64,000 nucleotides of DNA from the NCBI GenBank assembly GCA_041665605.1, contig JBAYIO010000002.1, forward strand, positions 1-64,000, read 5' to 3'. Shown piece by piece: positions 35,922 to 44,742 of this stretch. Position 1 is the first letter of the stretch. Each line of letters begins with the position of its first letter. A program made the position numbers and the translations under genes. The DNA is from CAIPAT01 sp041665605 (GTDB taxonomy: Bacteria; Verrucomicrobiota; Lentisphaeria; Victivallales; Victivallaceae). The notes below the pieces were generated by a model. It saw nothing but the letters and a program-made list of their open reading frames with translations. It was not told where the DNA came from and ran no database searches.

Positions 35922-37721
35922 TTACATTGCTTCGGGTACGCCGATGGTCAGGGTATTAAGGCCGTCGGTCAGGATGGTTCTGATTCTGGAGCACAGCGCC
36001 AGACGCGATTTGCGGAGGTTTTCGTCATCCGCGGCCAGCACCGGGCATTCGCGATAGAAGCGGTTGAAGGCTTTGGCCAGGTCAAGCAGATATTCCACCA
36101 GCACCGAATTGTCTTTCTTCGCCGCCGCTTCCAGCAGGGCTTCCGGATAGAAATAAGCGGCAATGGAAAGCGCTTTTTCCTCGTCTTTCGTCAGCAGCGA
36201 CCAGTCCGGATTGTCGTCACACTTGATGCCGCGTTCAATGCTTTTGCGTTCGATCGAATTGATGCGGGCGCAGGCGTATTGCACATAGGGGCCGGTATCG
36301 CCCTCAAATTTCACCGAAGCCTGGGGATCGAAAGTCATCGTGGTTTTCGGGTTGAATTTCAAGAGCATGAATTTCAACGCGCCCATCCCGATGATTTCAG
36401 ACCGCGCGGCGATTTCCTCTTCGGAAACCTCATCGCCGCACCTTTCGCGGGCGGCGTCTTTGGCGAGTTCGACCATTTCATTGAAAAGATCGTCAGCGTC
36501 AACCACCGTTCCCTCGCGGCTCTTCATTTTGCCGGTCGGCAGATTGACCATGCCGTATACCAGGTGGAACAGGTTGTCCGCCCACGAATAACCCATTTTC
36601 TTCAGTATCGCAAAGAGCATATTGAAATGCAGTATCTGTTCATCGCCGACGACCCAGATCTGGGAGTCCGGCTTGTAATCTTCGTATTTTTTCAGGGTGG
36701 TGCCGATGTCCTGAGTAATGTAAACACTGGTGCCGTCGGAGCGCAGCACGACTTTCTGGCCCATTTTGCCGAGATCGACGACCACCGCGCCGTCATCGCG
36801 CTTCGTGAAAACTCCGCGTTTCAGGCTTTCGGCGACGAGGTCTTTGCCCAGCAGATAAGTCTGGCTTTCGAGATAAGTATGGTCAAATTTGATCCCCATG
36901 CGCTTGTAAGTAACGTCAAATCCTTCAAAAACCCATGAGTTCATGGTTTTCCAGAGAGCCATGACTTCCGGATCGCCGGCTTCCCAGTCCAGCAGCATTT
37001 TCTGGGTGGCACGGCCGATTTCGGTTTCCAGAAACAGATCTTCGTCGTCTTTGCCTGCCAGCTCCGGCTTATTTTTCTTCAATTCTTCAAGTTCCAGCTT
37101 CAGCGCGGCGTTGAATTTGACGTAGTAATCGCCGACCAGATGGTCGCCTTTGACGCCGGTTGACTGCGGGGTGGCGCCGTTGCCGAAACGCTGGTACGCC
37201 AGCATGGATTTGCAGATATGAATGCCGCGGTCGTTGACCAGATTGATGGCAATGACATCATGGCCGACGCGCTTGAACAGCGAAGCCAGCGACATGCCCA
37301 ATGTATTATTGCGGACATGGCCCAGATGCTGCGGCTTATTGGTATTGGGCGCGGAAAATTCGATCAGTATCCGCTGCCTTTTATCCTGCGGCACTTTGCC
37401 GGAGTCCAGCAGTTCATTGAGCCTGGCGACGGAATCGCGGTGAACGGCATGGCCTTTCAGCGTGAGATTGATGAATGCCTTGATTTTCTCCGCCTTCTCC
37501 ACATCAGCGTGACGGCTGAGAAATTCAGCGGACATTTCAGCTATTTTATCGGGGGCGGCGCGAAATATTCTGGCGAACCTGAAGCAGTTGACGGTCAGGT
37601 CGCCGGTCATATCAGCCGGACATTTTTCGGGGGCGATATTCCAGTTGGACGGGATTTCCGCCTGGGGGAATTCAGACTTTAAAAAAGCCTCCAGATCAGC
37701 AATGCACTTGAATTCGATCAT
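35922..37721 (-). CDS. argS: Arginyl-tRNA synthetase
   Basis: Class I synthetase of 599 residues charging tRNA-Arg. The ATP motifs are HLGH (in NKPQHLGHVRNN) and a KMKSREGT loop equivalent to KMSKS. The N-terminal Add-1 domain and the C-terminal anticodon-binding helices (QYACARINSIERKS) are present. The ATG at 37721 is preferred; an in-frame TTG lies six bases upstream. It follows manA by 34 bases. Confidence 0.97.
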   Translation of the reverse strand: MIEFKCIADLEAFLKSEFPQAEIPSNWNIAPEKCPADMTGDLTVNCFRFARIFRAAPDKIAEMSAEFLSRHADVEKAEKIKAFINLTLKGHAVHRDSVARLNELLDSGKVPQDKRQRILIEFSAPNTNKPQHLGHVRNNTLGMSLASLFKRVGHDVIAINLVNDRGIHICKSMLAYQRFGNGATPQSTGVKGDHLVGDYYVKFNAALKLELEELKKNKPELAGKDDEDLFLETEIGRATQKMLLDWEAGDPEVMALWKTMNSWVFEGFDVTYKRMGIKFDHTYLESQTYLLGKDLVAESLKRGVFTKRDDGAVVVDLGKMGQKVVLRSDGTSVYITQDIGTTLKKYEDYKPDSQIWVVGDEQILHFNMLFAILKKMGYSWADNLFHLVYGMVNLPTGKMKSREGTVVDADDLFNEMVELAKDAARERCGDEVSEEEIAARSEIIGMGALKFMLLKFNPKTTMTFDPQASVKFEGDTGPYVQYACARINSIERKSIERGIKCDDNPDWSLLTKDEEKALSIAAYFYPEALLEAAAKKDNSVLVEYLLDLAKAFNRFYRECPVLAADDENLRKSRLALCSRIRTILTDGLNTLTIGVPEAM

Positions 37722-37755
37722 CTTCAAAACCTGCGGTTGTTCGATTATTCTTGTC

Positions 37756-38760
37756 TTAAAGCGTAGTTTTTACAATTATCGTCATGGTCTCTGTGAGCGG
37801 TTTGATGGTATAGTCGCCGAACGCCGACGGAACCAGACAGCTTTCGCCGGGCTCCAGCCTGACGATCTTGTCATCTCTGCCGATTTCAACCGGATGATTG
37901 ATGGCGCTGAGCAGATGAAAACTGCCGGTCTGCGAAGTGGTGTCTTTCATTTCTCCGACCAGCCGCAAATCGTCCACCTTGAAAAACTGGCAGCGGTTGA
38001 TGACGGGAAATTTCCGGTTATGCGCTACCGCATCCACCACCCCGGCGATTCTGGGCGAGGTGCGGTTGGTGAAATTAATGGATTCCATCGCCTGTTCCAC
38101 ATGCAGTTCGCGGGGTTTGCCGCTGGAGTCAATGCGGCCCCAGTCGCTGACGCGGAAAGTGGTATCGCTGTTCTGCTGGATTTCCAGCAGCAGATTGCCG
38201 CCGCCGATGGCATGCAGCGTGCCGGAACTGATGAAATATGCATCGCCGGTTTCGGAACTGAACACCTGAAGCTGGCTCTCAATATCCGGCGAATTCAATG
38301 CATCCACCAGTTGCCGTTTAGTGCCTCTTGGATTGAGCCCCGCCATGATTTTAGCGCCCTTTTTAGCGGCGATGATATACCACATTTCGGTTTTCGGTTC
38401 AGCGCCGTGCCCGAGTTTGGCGCAGACATCCGCATCGGGATGGACCTGCAACGACAGCCGTGTTCCGGCGTCAATAATTTTAACCATGAGCGGAAAACGT
38501 CCGCCGTGAAAATTTTTGCCGACGAGGTCTTTGCCGTAGGATTGAATCAGTTCGCGGATAGTCTTGCCTTTAAGCGGCCCGTTGGCGACAACGCTCTGTT
38601 CGTCATCGCGGTCAACCAGTTCCCAGGACTCGCCGATCGGTTCATTGCCCTGCGGCAGGGTGCGTTTAAGGACTGATGCAAGCTGATCGCCGCCCCACAT
38701 CCGCTCTTTATAGATAGGAGTGAAGCACATGGGATATAATTCAGTACTGTCCAGCATCAT
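37756..38760 (-). CDS. manA: Class I mannose-6-phosphate isomerase
   Basis: Interconverts mannose 6-phosphate and fructose 6-phosphate. The 334-residue product has the zinc ligands in LQVHPD and EMWYII, plus the C-terminal EIQQNSDTTFRVSDWGR signature. Length matches the short bacterial form. First gene of the minus-strand manA-argS-acyP-DJ-1-tgt-esterase run. Mannose use fits the GH130-like gene 2 kb downstream on the other strand. Two consecutive ATGs are possible starts. Confidence 0.95.
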   Translation of the reverse strand: MMLDSTELYPMCFTPIYKERMWGGDQLASVLKRTLPQGNEPIGESWELVDRDDEQSVVANGPLKGKTIRELIQSYGKDLVGKNFHGGRFPLMVKIIDAGTRLSLQVHPDADVCAKLGHGAEPKTEMWYIIAAKKGAKIMAGLNPRGTKRQLVDALNSPDIESQLQVFSSETGDAYFISSGTLHAIGGGNLLLEIQQNSDTTFRVSDWGRIDSSGKPRELHVEQAMESINFTNRTSPRIAGVVDAVAHNRKFPVINRCQFFKVDDLRLVGEMKDTTSQTGSFHLLSAINHPVEIGRDDKIVRLEPGESCLVPSAFGDYTIKPLTETMTIIVKTTL

Positions 38761-38937
38761 AATCTAAAAATTCCTGTTAATTAAGTCCGCGCAGAACAAT
38801 CCATCTGCCTTAAACATTTCTGCAATAATGCAATTTACAACCTGAAACGTAAAAAGCAAAAAGGAATGTAACGATTCCAATCCTGAAAATTATTTTTGCG
38901 TTGCGGCTAAATTGATTCACCAGTACGGAAGACAACT

Positions 38938-39777
38938 TCAGGTCAAATTATTTTTTGACATCATCCGGTATTTTCTGGGTGTAGTTCCATAATATTTTTT
39001 GAATGTCGCGAAAAAATAACTCAAATTCTGAAATCCGCATTCAAACGCGATCTCATGCAGTTCCATCGAAGTGTTTGCCAGCATTCTGGCGGCATATTCT
39101 GTCCGGTACTTGGCGAGCAGTTCAACCGGCCCCGTCCCGGTGCATCTTTTCAGTTCCCGGCTGATATGCTCCCGGCTTCTGCCGCATAACTCGTAAAACT
39201 TGTCCAGTCCTTTGCGCAGATTCTGCGGTTCATTTATCTTGACACAGGCATGTTGAAGCCAGGTTGGAATAACGGTATCGCAACTGAATTTCCGGGATTC
39301 CGGCAGATGCAGCAGATTAAACAGAAATCTTTCCGCATTAAAACGGGTCCACTTGCTGTACATCAGTTTTTTCGCGTCATTCAGCAATCCTTCAGCTTCC
39401 TCGTCTGTCGGCATGAAAGAGGTCGGATACGGAGCGTTGCCGCTCCAGAAATTCTGATCACCGGCAAAAATCCTGGTACGCATATCAGCGATCAATTCAG
39501 CGGGAAATGTTATGTTGAACATTATGGTCTGATTGTCCGGAATATTCCTGGGCGCTTCAAAAGAATGAGTATCTTCCGGGCGCACCAGCATCACCGTATG
39601 GGCCGGCAATACCTCGCGCTTGCCATTGATACAGTGAATTATGCCCGGATACAAAGTCATGAACACCTCGCAGAAATCATGACGGTGCAACTCCCCCAGA
39701 ATCTCTTCAGGGGCAATAAACGCCACATGACACCATTTACCGCGATTTACCGGCTTATCCCACTTGATTGTCTGCAT
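38938..39777 (-). CDS. AraC-family regulator with cupin sensor
   Basis: A 279-residue protein. The N-terminal cupin (HRHDFCEVFMTLYPGIIH, AHTVMLVRPEDTHSF) is the probable sugar sensor. The C-terminal ~95 residues contain two helix-turn-helix motifs; the second ends in FECGFQNLSYFFATFKKYYG and TPRKYR, the AraC signature. It is divergently placed from the first pseudopilin-like gene, with about 150 AT-rich bases between, so it probably controls that gene. Confidence 0.93.
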   Translation of the reverse strand: MQTIKWDKPVNRGKWCHVAFIAPEEILGELHRHDFCEVFMTLYPGIIHCINGKREVLPAHTVMLVRPEDTHSFEAPRNIPDNQTIMFNITFPAELIADMRTRIFAGDQNFWSGNAPYPTSFMPTDEEAEGLLNDAKKLMYSKWTRFNAERFLFNLLHLPESRKFSCDTVIPTWLQHACVKINEPQNLRKGLDKFYELCGRSREHISRELKRCTGTGPVELLAKYRTEYAARMLANTSMELHEIAFECGFQNLSYFFATFKKYYGTTPRKYRMMSKNNLT

Positions 39778-39926
39778 AATATCACAAAATTATATAAAAT
39801 CATCAATATACTGAAAGAAAATATCATAATAATACATTATAATTAACAGTAGTCAAATTAACCCGGCAGGAAACCGCATAATTTTAAGGATAAGCAATAA
39901 AAAACAATAATCAAGGAGACGCAGTT

Positions 39927-40622
39927 ATGAAAAAACAGATATCGAAATTCACACTCATTGAATTGCTGGTGGTGATTGCCATTATAGCAATTCTTGCCTC
40001 AATGCTGCTGCCGGCGCTGGGCAAAGCCAGGGAAAAAGCCAGAGCCGTATCGTGCACGAATAAATTAAAACAGATGGGCACCGGCATACAGTATTATTCT
40101 GATAACTATATGGGCTATATTATGCCGAATAAAGTGTATGACGCCAAAGTCGGGTCCGGGCAGGCGGGATGGGAAATTCTGATGACCAGAGTGCTCCGTC
40201 CAGGGGTTAAAGAAAACAACCCGTGGGGAGTGGTAACAACCTGGGACAAATTCTATTATTGTGATTCCAACCAGTTTTTACCATGGCCCAACGGCGACCA
40301 GACTAATTATTCCGGCAATAAAAGTGTAATGGGATATCTGGCTGACCCGCAGTTTCCGTTTCACAAAATTAACACATTAAAACAGACGTCTAAAACTTTT
40401 ATTTTAGCGGACGGCAGGAAGGATATTGCCTGGAACGATATTGGCTGTAACAGAACCGGAGATTTAGCTCCGGGATCACCAGAGTGTCCGCTTGCGCCGG
40501 TACATCAGTCCAGTTTCAATACATTATTTGCCGATGGTCACTGCAGCGCTTTCGGCTTAAAAAATTTACCGGACTGCTTCGCCTACGATGCAAGTGTTAA
40601 CACCCGTACTCTATTCAGATAA
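39927..40622 (+). CDS. Prepilin-type N-terminal domain protein with H-X9-DG tail, copy 1
   Basis: A 231-residue exported protein with the type IV prepilin/pseudopilin leader. Basic residues, then FTLIELLVVIAIIAILASML, with the expected peptidase cleavage site before Phe and the conserved Glu five residues in. The C-terminal HQSSFNTLFADGH is the H-X9-DG box of the DUF1559-like group, which is massively expanded in Lentisphaerota and Planctomycetota. GGAG precedes the ATG. The gene at 42990 is a close paralogue. Function is unknown; the neighbours suggest a surface role during carbohydrate use. Confidence 0.9.
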   Translation: MKKQISKFTLIELLVVIAIIAILASMLLPALGKAREKARAVSCTNKLKQMGTGIQYYSDNYMGYIMPNKVYDAKVGSGQAGWEILMTRVLRPGVKENNPWGVVTTWDKFYYCDSNQFLPWPNGDQTNYSGNKSVMGYLADPQFPFHKINTLKQTSKTFILADGRKDIAWNDIGCNRTGDLAPGSPECPLAPVHQSSFNTLFADGHCSAFGLKNLPDCFAYDASVNTRTLFR

Positions 40623-40666
40623 ACCATACCGGATCGAAAAACTAATTCAGCGCGATTTATTTACTC

Positions 40667-41632
40667 ATGAAAGGATTTGTACTTGTGAAAAAGATGGCAG
40701 ACGCGACAAAAATTCTCAAACGGCATCCGGCCAATCCACTGATCACTCCCGACGATTACCCCGGAGTAATGCAGATATTCAACCCGTCGCCGGTGATGTA
40801 CAATGGCGAAACCATTCTGCTGCTTTCCATGATCTTCTTCAAGAATGACAAGCTGGGCGAAACCAGGGTGGCCAGAAGCAAAGACGGCATTAATTTTACA
40901 ATTGCCGATGAAGCGTTCATCAAATTTGACACCAGTCTTTTCCCTTACGACATCGTAAATAAACATACGATTGACAGCCGGGTTACGCAAATTGATGATA
41001 CTTATTACATCCTCACTCCGACAGCGGCCTGGCCGCATCAGGGCCCGGCAACCGTACTCGGCAAAACCAACGATTTCAAGACTTATGAGCCGGTTGAAAT
41101 CATAACTCTGCCCAGAAATCGCGGCGCCTCGCTGTTTCCGGGAAAAATCAACGGCAAATATTATAAACTGGACCGCCCCGGAGCCGGCACCGGTTCTCAG
41201 GGGGATATCTGGCTGTCAGCCTCGCCAGACCTTGTTTACTGGGGTGAATATCGTCCGGTGCTTTGTCCTTACGCCCACTGGAACATGTCTAAAATCGGCC
41301 CTACCCCGCCAATCAGAACCAGACAGGGCTGGCTGGTAATCATTCACGGAGTCTGCCTGCCGTGCGACGGCCCCCATTACAGCATTGGAGCAATGCTGCT
41401 GGATCTGGAACAGCCGTGGAAAATCATCGGCAAAACCGCCAGCACCCTGCTTAATCCGGAAAAAGACTACGAAACCAGAGGCTGGGTGGATAATGTGGTA
41501 TTCCCCTGCGGGGCGATTGCCGATGAAACAAAAGATGAGCTCAGACTTTATTACGGCGGCGCGGATACCAGAATATGCCTGGCCACCGGATCATTGAGCG
41601 AAGTGGTCAGCGCGTGTGCGGAAAACATATAA
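40667..41632 (+). CDS. GH130-like glycoside phosphorylase/hydrolase
   Basis: The product of about 321 residues has a five-bladed beta-propeller fold pattern matching GH130. Recognisable are ARSKDGINF, TIDSRVTQIDDTYYI, KIGPTPPIRTRQGWLVI, WVDNVVFPCGAI and LRLYYGGADTRI, at the places family members carry substrate and phosphate residues. GH130 enzymes mostly act on beta-mannosides, which fits manA nearby. Substrate is not readable. The start may be ATG 40667 or GTG 40685, the latter preceded by AAAGGA. No signal peptide, so cytoplasmic. Confidence 0.85.
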   Translation: MKGFVLVKKMADATKILKRHPANPLITPDDYPGVMQIFNPSPVMYNGETILLLSMIFFKNDKLGETRVARSKDGINFTIADEAFIKFDTSLFPYDIVNKHTIDSRVTQIDDTYYILTPTAAWPHQGPATVLGKTNDFKTYEPVEIITLPRNRGASLFPGKINGKYYKLDRPGAGTGSQGDIWLSASPDLVYWGEYRPVLCPYAHWNMSKIGPTPPIRTRQGWLVIIHGVCLPCDGPHYSIGAMLLDLEQPWKIIGKTASTLLNPEKDYETRGWVDNVVFPCGAIADETKDELRLYYGGADTRICLATGSLSEVVSACAENI

Positions 41633-41715
41633 ATCCCGATATAATATCAGCGTGAGGCTTTTAAATTAATCTGTTCGACAATAATTTTTTGCTGATTTAT
41701 ATTTCAATGACAACC

Positions 41716-41735
41716 ATTGGAAATTATGTTCCAAT
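41716..41735. promoter_or_regulatory. Palindromic operator candidate
   Basis: Seven-base arms ATTGGAA and TTCCAAT with a six-base spacer, 130 bases upstream of the GntR-type regulator gene and just before its promoter. A symmetrical site in this place suits autoregulation. Confidence 0.4.
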
Positions 41736-41769
41736 ACCGGATATTTTATAGAAAAAAAGTGATCAGGTA

Positions 41770-41798
41770 TTGACAATACATGATAATTCACTTATAAT
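41770..41798 (+). promoter_or_regulatory. Consensus sigma-70 promoter of the GntR/LacI-type regulator
   Basis: TTGACA (41770-41775) and TATAAT (41793-41798) with a 17-base spacer, a perfect match. The direct repeat TAATTCACTTA TAATTCACTTA (41784-41805) overlaps the -10 box and a further ATTCACTA follows, so a regulator could bind across it. Confidence 0.8.
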
Positions 41799-41845
41799 TC
41801 ACTTAGGCATAGATTGATTCACTATGGAATTTAAGGTCTAAAATA

Positions 41846-42931
41846 ATGCTTACTGAAAACAACATTGTGCTCAAAGGCGCGGCAAAAGTCAAAAACGAAG
41901 TGCGGAAATGGATCAGGCAGCACCGGCCCAGCCCCGGCGACCGTTTCATGTCGCAGCGGGAACTGGCGAAGCTGCTGGACGTTGATCCCATGACCGCGCA
42001 TAAAGCGCTTTCGGAGCTGACCGAGGAAGGCGTGCTGTACCGGGTGCAGGGCAAAGGGTCGTTTATCGGAAACTCTCCCCGCGAAATTCATTCGTTGAAC
42101 CTGGCAATGGCGCTGGCCCGGCCCGATCTGGATAATCCGGTGACCAATTCAAATAACTGGCATATTGTCCAGCGGGTGATAACCGGGGTTATGCAATCGT
42201 TGAAAGACCACGATACATTTTCAACGGCAATTGTGCCGGTGCAAACCGATTCGCGCCGTGCCGAAGACCGGCTGCAAGCATATGACGCAGTGATTTTTCT
42301 AGGCGATCAGGAATACAGCGATTTGATCAAAACAATGCTCAAATCCCGCAAAATGCCGCTGATTATAATTGACAGCCTGGCCCCGGCCGACGCTGACGCG
42401 GGAATCAGACTGTCGCTCGGACTGAATGAGAGTGTTTATCGCGGAATTACCCACATGGCAAAAAGCGGTTATCGCCGGATCGCTTATATTGGTTCAGAAT
42501 ACAGCATGGAAAAATTTGCCGGCTACAAACGGGCGCTGGCTGATTATGCCCTGCCGCTGGAAGAGGAAAATGTTGTGATGGGAATAGATGAACAGGACAG
42601 CGGGGCGCGCGGGGCGTCAATCCTTTATGGACGCGGGTTGAATTGTGACAGCATTTTCGTGGATACGGACTTTAAAGCCGTCGGCGTAATTGATTATCTG
42701 AATAAGCAGGGCGTGAAAGTACCGGAAGATATCGGCGTCATGGGGTTCGACGGAATAGATTCCTGCGTCAGTGCGCCATTATACCTGACTACGGTAAAAA
42801 CTTGTCACGTCAAACTGATTGCCGCCGCGCTGGATTTTTTAAGACAAAGCGAACGTAAAAAAGCGCTGTCGCATTATATCGAGATTCCAGGAAATGTTGT
42901 TCCGAATAGAACATTAAAGGTAAAAAAATAA
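41846..42931 (+). CDS. GntR-type helix-turn-helix regulator with LacI-like sensor domain
   Basis: A 361-residue regulator. The N-terminal winged helix of GntR type (about 10-75) has SQRELAKLLDVDPMTAHKAL and the wing VLYRVQGKGSFIG. The remainder is a periplasmic-binding-protein-like sugar sensor as in LacI (GYRRIAYIGSE, CDSIFVDTDFKAVGVIDYLN, VPEDIGVMGFDGID). The combination is the AraR/GntR-LacI hybrid design for sugar-responsive repressors. It lies between the two pseudopilin-like genes and after the GH130-like gene, and is probably a regulator of this locus. Confidence 0.92.
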   Translation: MLTENNIVLKGAAKVKNEVRKWIRQHRPSPGDRFMSQRELAKLLDVDPMTAHKALSELTEEGVLYRVQGKGSFIGNSPREIHSLNLAMALARPDLDNPVTNSNNWHIVQRVITGVMQSLKDHDTFSTAIVPVQTDSRRAEDRLQAYDAVIFLGDQEYSDLIKTMLKSRKMPLIIIDSLAPADADAGIRLSLGLNESVYRGITHMAKSGYRRIAYIGSEYSMEKFAGYKRALADYALPLEEENVVMGIDEQDSGARGASILYGRGLNCDSIFVDTDFKAVGVIDYLNKQGVKVPEDIGVMGFDGIDSCVSAPLYLTTVKTCHVKLIAAALDFLRQSERKKALSHYIEIPGNVVPNRTLKVKK

Positions 42932-42989
42932 GGGACTTTGAGGCTTTTTTAAAGAACCCAAACAAAACCTAAAGCAAGGAGATGTTAAA

Positions 42990-43676
42990 ATGTTTAAAAA
43001 AAGAAATTTCACACTCATTGAATTGCTGGTCGTGATCGCGATCATAGCAATCCTCGCAGGCATGCTACTTCCCGCGCTGAATAAAGCCAGAGAAAAGGCC
43101 CGGGCGATTGCATGCACGAGTAACTTGAAACAAATGGGAACTGCGGTACAGTTTTACTCTGACAACTACATGGGATACATCCTGCCTATGGCCGTATATG
43201 ACCCCGCAGTAGGCGGCAGCATGGCCGGGTGGAACATCTTAATATCCCGTTTAATCCAGCGCAAGCCAAACAATCCATGGGGGGTGCATGAAACCTGGGA
43301 CAAATTCTATTATTGCGAATCCAACAAGTATTTAGTCTGGCCCAATGGCTCACAGACTAATTACTCCAACAACAAAAGCGTAATGGGATATCAAAACAGT
43401 ACTGGCGCCATTTTGAATAAATTCAACAAAATCAGTTCATTAAAGCAATCATCGCAAACGTTTATTCTGGCTGACGGCAGAAATGATATCAACTGGAATG
43501 ACATCGCCTGCAACGGCCCTTGGGATATAAATCCCGGCGCCGATTGTCCGCTTGCTCCAGTACATCAGTCCAGCTTCAATACATTGTTTGTCGATGGCCA
43601 CTGCAGTACGTTTGGCTTGAAAGATTTGCCGAACTGCTTTGCCTACGACGCAACGACAGGCGCCCTGTACAAATAA
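42990..43676 (+). CDS. Prepilin-type N-terminal domain protein with H-X9-DG tail, copy 2
   Basis: A 228-residue paralogue of the protein at 39927, roughly two-thirds identical by eye. The same leader (FTLIELLVVIAIIAILAGML), the same internal landmarks (YSDNYMGYI, TWDKFYYC, NKSVMGY, TFILADGR) and the same H-X9-DG tail HQSSFNTLFVDGH are present. AAGGAG precedes the ATG. It starts 58 bases after the regulator gene. The long, strongly conserved body outside the leader suggests a shared folded function beyond a simple pilin. Confidence 0.9.
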   Translation: MFKKRNFTLIELLVVIAIIAILAGMLLPALNKAREKARAIACTSNLKQMGTAVQFYSDNYMGYILPMAVYDPAVGGSMAGWNILISRLIQRKPNNPWGVHETWDKFYYCESNKYLVWPNGSQTNYSNNKSVMGYQNSTGAILNKFNKISSLKQSSQTFILADGRNDINWNDIACNGPWDINPGADCPLAPVHQSSFNTLFVDGHCSTFGLKDLPNCFAYDATTGALYK

Positions 43677-43770
43677 TTGCGGGGTGGATCTTACTAGCGG
43701 CAGCATCGGCTGCCGCGATTTATTGTGCCGCATCAAGATGATTGATTTTGAATTTTCGGATTCTAAAACT

Positions 43771-43935
43771 AAGGAGTTGTTCAAAAATAAAGTTTACAAG
43801 TTTCGTGAAATATCCCGAGGTGATTTTGTGAATTGCCGGAGAGGCGCATACCTGAAGGTATGTAACGAACCGGCAAACACAAAAGCATCCGGGAGAATCG
43901 CGAAGATGTAAAGGTTATTTTTGAACGGCTCCTAA
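43771..43935. mobile_element. 165-bp foldback palindrome (MITE-like)
   Basis: Nearly the whole segment is one imperfect inverted repeat. The left arm starts AAGGAGTTGTTCAAAAATAA and the right arm, read in complement, starts TTAGGAGCCGTTCAAAAATA. About three quarters of positions pair, down to a central CATACCT-GA-AGGTATG. It lies directly before the ribosome site of the LamG gene. The structure suggests a miniature transposable element or a large transcript hairpin; an open frame through it is fortuitous. Confidence 0.8.
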
Positions 43936-43956
43936 CATAAACAAGGAGATTAAATT

Positions 43957-44709
43957 ATGAAAAAGAATGTTCTGGTGGTGGCTGGTCTGGTGCTGGCGTC
44001 TGCATGTTATGCGGCGGATGTGTCGTTTTCGCTGACATTTGACGGGAAAACGCTTAATCCTGAAAGTTCGCAGGGCGACACAAAACCGATAAAGGCACTC
44101 ACGCTAACTGACGATAATTTTGTCAAAGGGTTCAATAACAAAGAAGCATTTGTGCTGACCAAGCAGGAAAACCCGGCTTATACTGCAAACGGGATTGTAA
44201 ATTTTGGCGAAAGCACGGTCTCGTTCTGGTTCAAGCCGGTTAACTGGATACAGGACAAGCCGGCGCGCTTTCTGCATATTTTCAGCCCGTCACAGGATAA
44301 AAAATCACTGCTGATTTATTATTTCTACAAGAATGCCGACGGCGATATCACCATGAAAATCGTAGGCAGCGATGACAGCCGCAAAGACGTTGCCGAGGTA
44401 ACAATTCCCGGCGACTCCATTGCAAAAGACGCCTGGCAGAAAATTGACGTCGTCTGGAATGCCAAAACTCTCACAATTTACCGCAACGGCGAAAAAGTTG
44501 AAGAAAAACCGATGTTTGATGCTTTTGCCGCATTGGTGCAGGCCACCAGGGACTGGACCGGTTTCCATGTGCTGCCGGTTTATACTTCTGACGGTGATGA
44601 CTGGGCCGTTAAAACTGCCATGGACAACATTACGGTTTACAAAAACGCACTGACGGACAAGGAGATTAAAGAGAACTACGGCAAAGACTTGGCAAGCGCA
44701 AGCAAATAA
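43957..44709 (+). CDS. Exported LamG-domain protein
   Basis: A 250-residue protein with a signal peptide (about 20 residues, cleavage after CYA). The mature part is a LamG/concanavalin-like jelly roll, visible as ESTVSFWFKPVNWI, SLLIYYFYKN, WQKIDVVWNAKTLTIYRNGE and AMDNITVYKNALTDKEI, typical of sugar- or surface-binding domains. It shares this domain with the N-terminus of the large protein downstream. AAGGAG lies before the ATG, immediately after the foldback element. The two genes are separated by 33 bases. Confidence 0.85.
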   Translation: MKKNVLVVAGLVLASACYAADVSFSLTFDGKTLNPESSQGDTKPIKALTLTDDNFVKGFNNKEAFVLTKQENPAYTANGIVNFGESTVSFWFKPVNWIQDKPARFLHIFSPSQDKKSLLIYYFYKNADGDITMKIVGSDDSRKDVAEVTIPGDSIAKDAWQKIDVVWNAKTLTIYRNGEKVEEKPMFDAFAALVQATRDWTGFHVLPVYTSDGDDWAVKTAMDNITVYKNALTDKEIKENYGKDLASASK

Positions 44710-44742
44710 TCAGTAAACCGGATTTGTAATAAGGAATGTTAA

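Noticed and set aside
43639..43911. 90-codon frame across the foldback element
   Set aside because: Most of it is read through an imperfect palindrome, and there is no ribosome site.
43771..43935. Possible riboswitch before the LamG gene
   Set aside because: The structure is one long near-symmetrical palindrome; no known ligand-binding core is visible.
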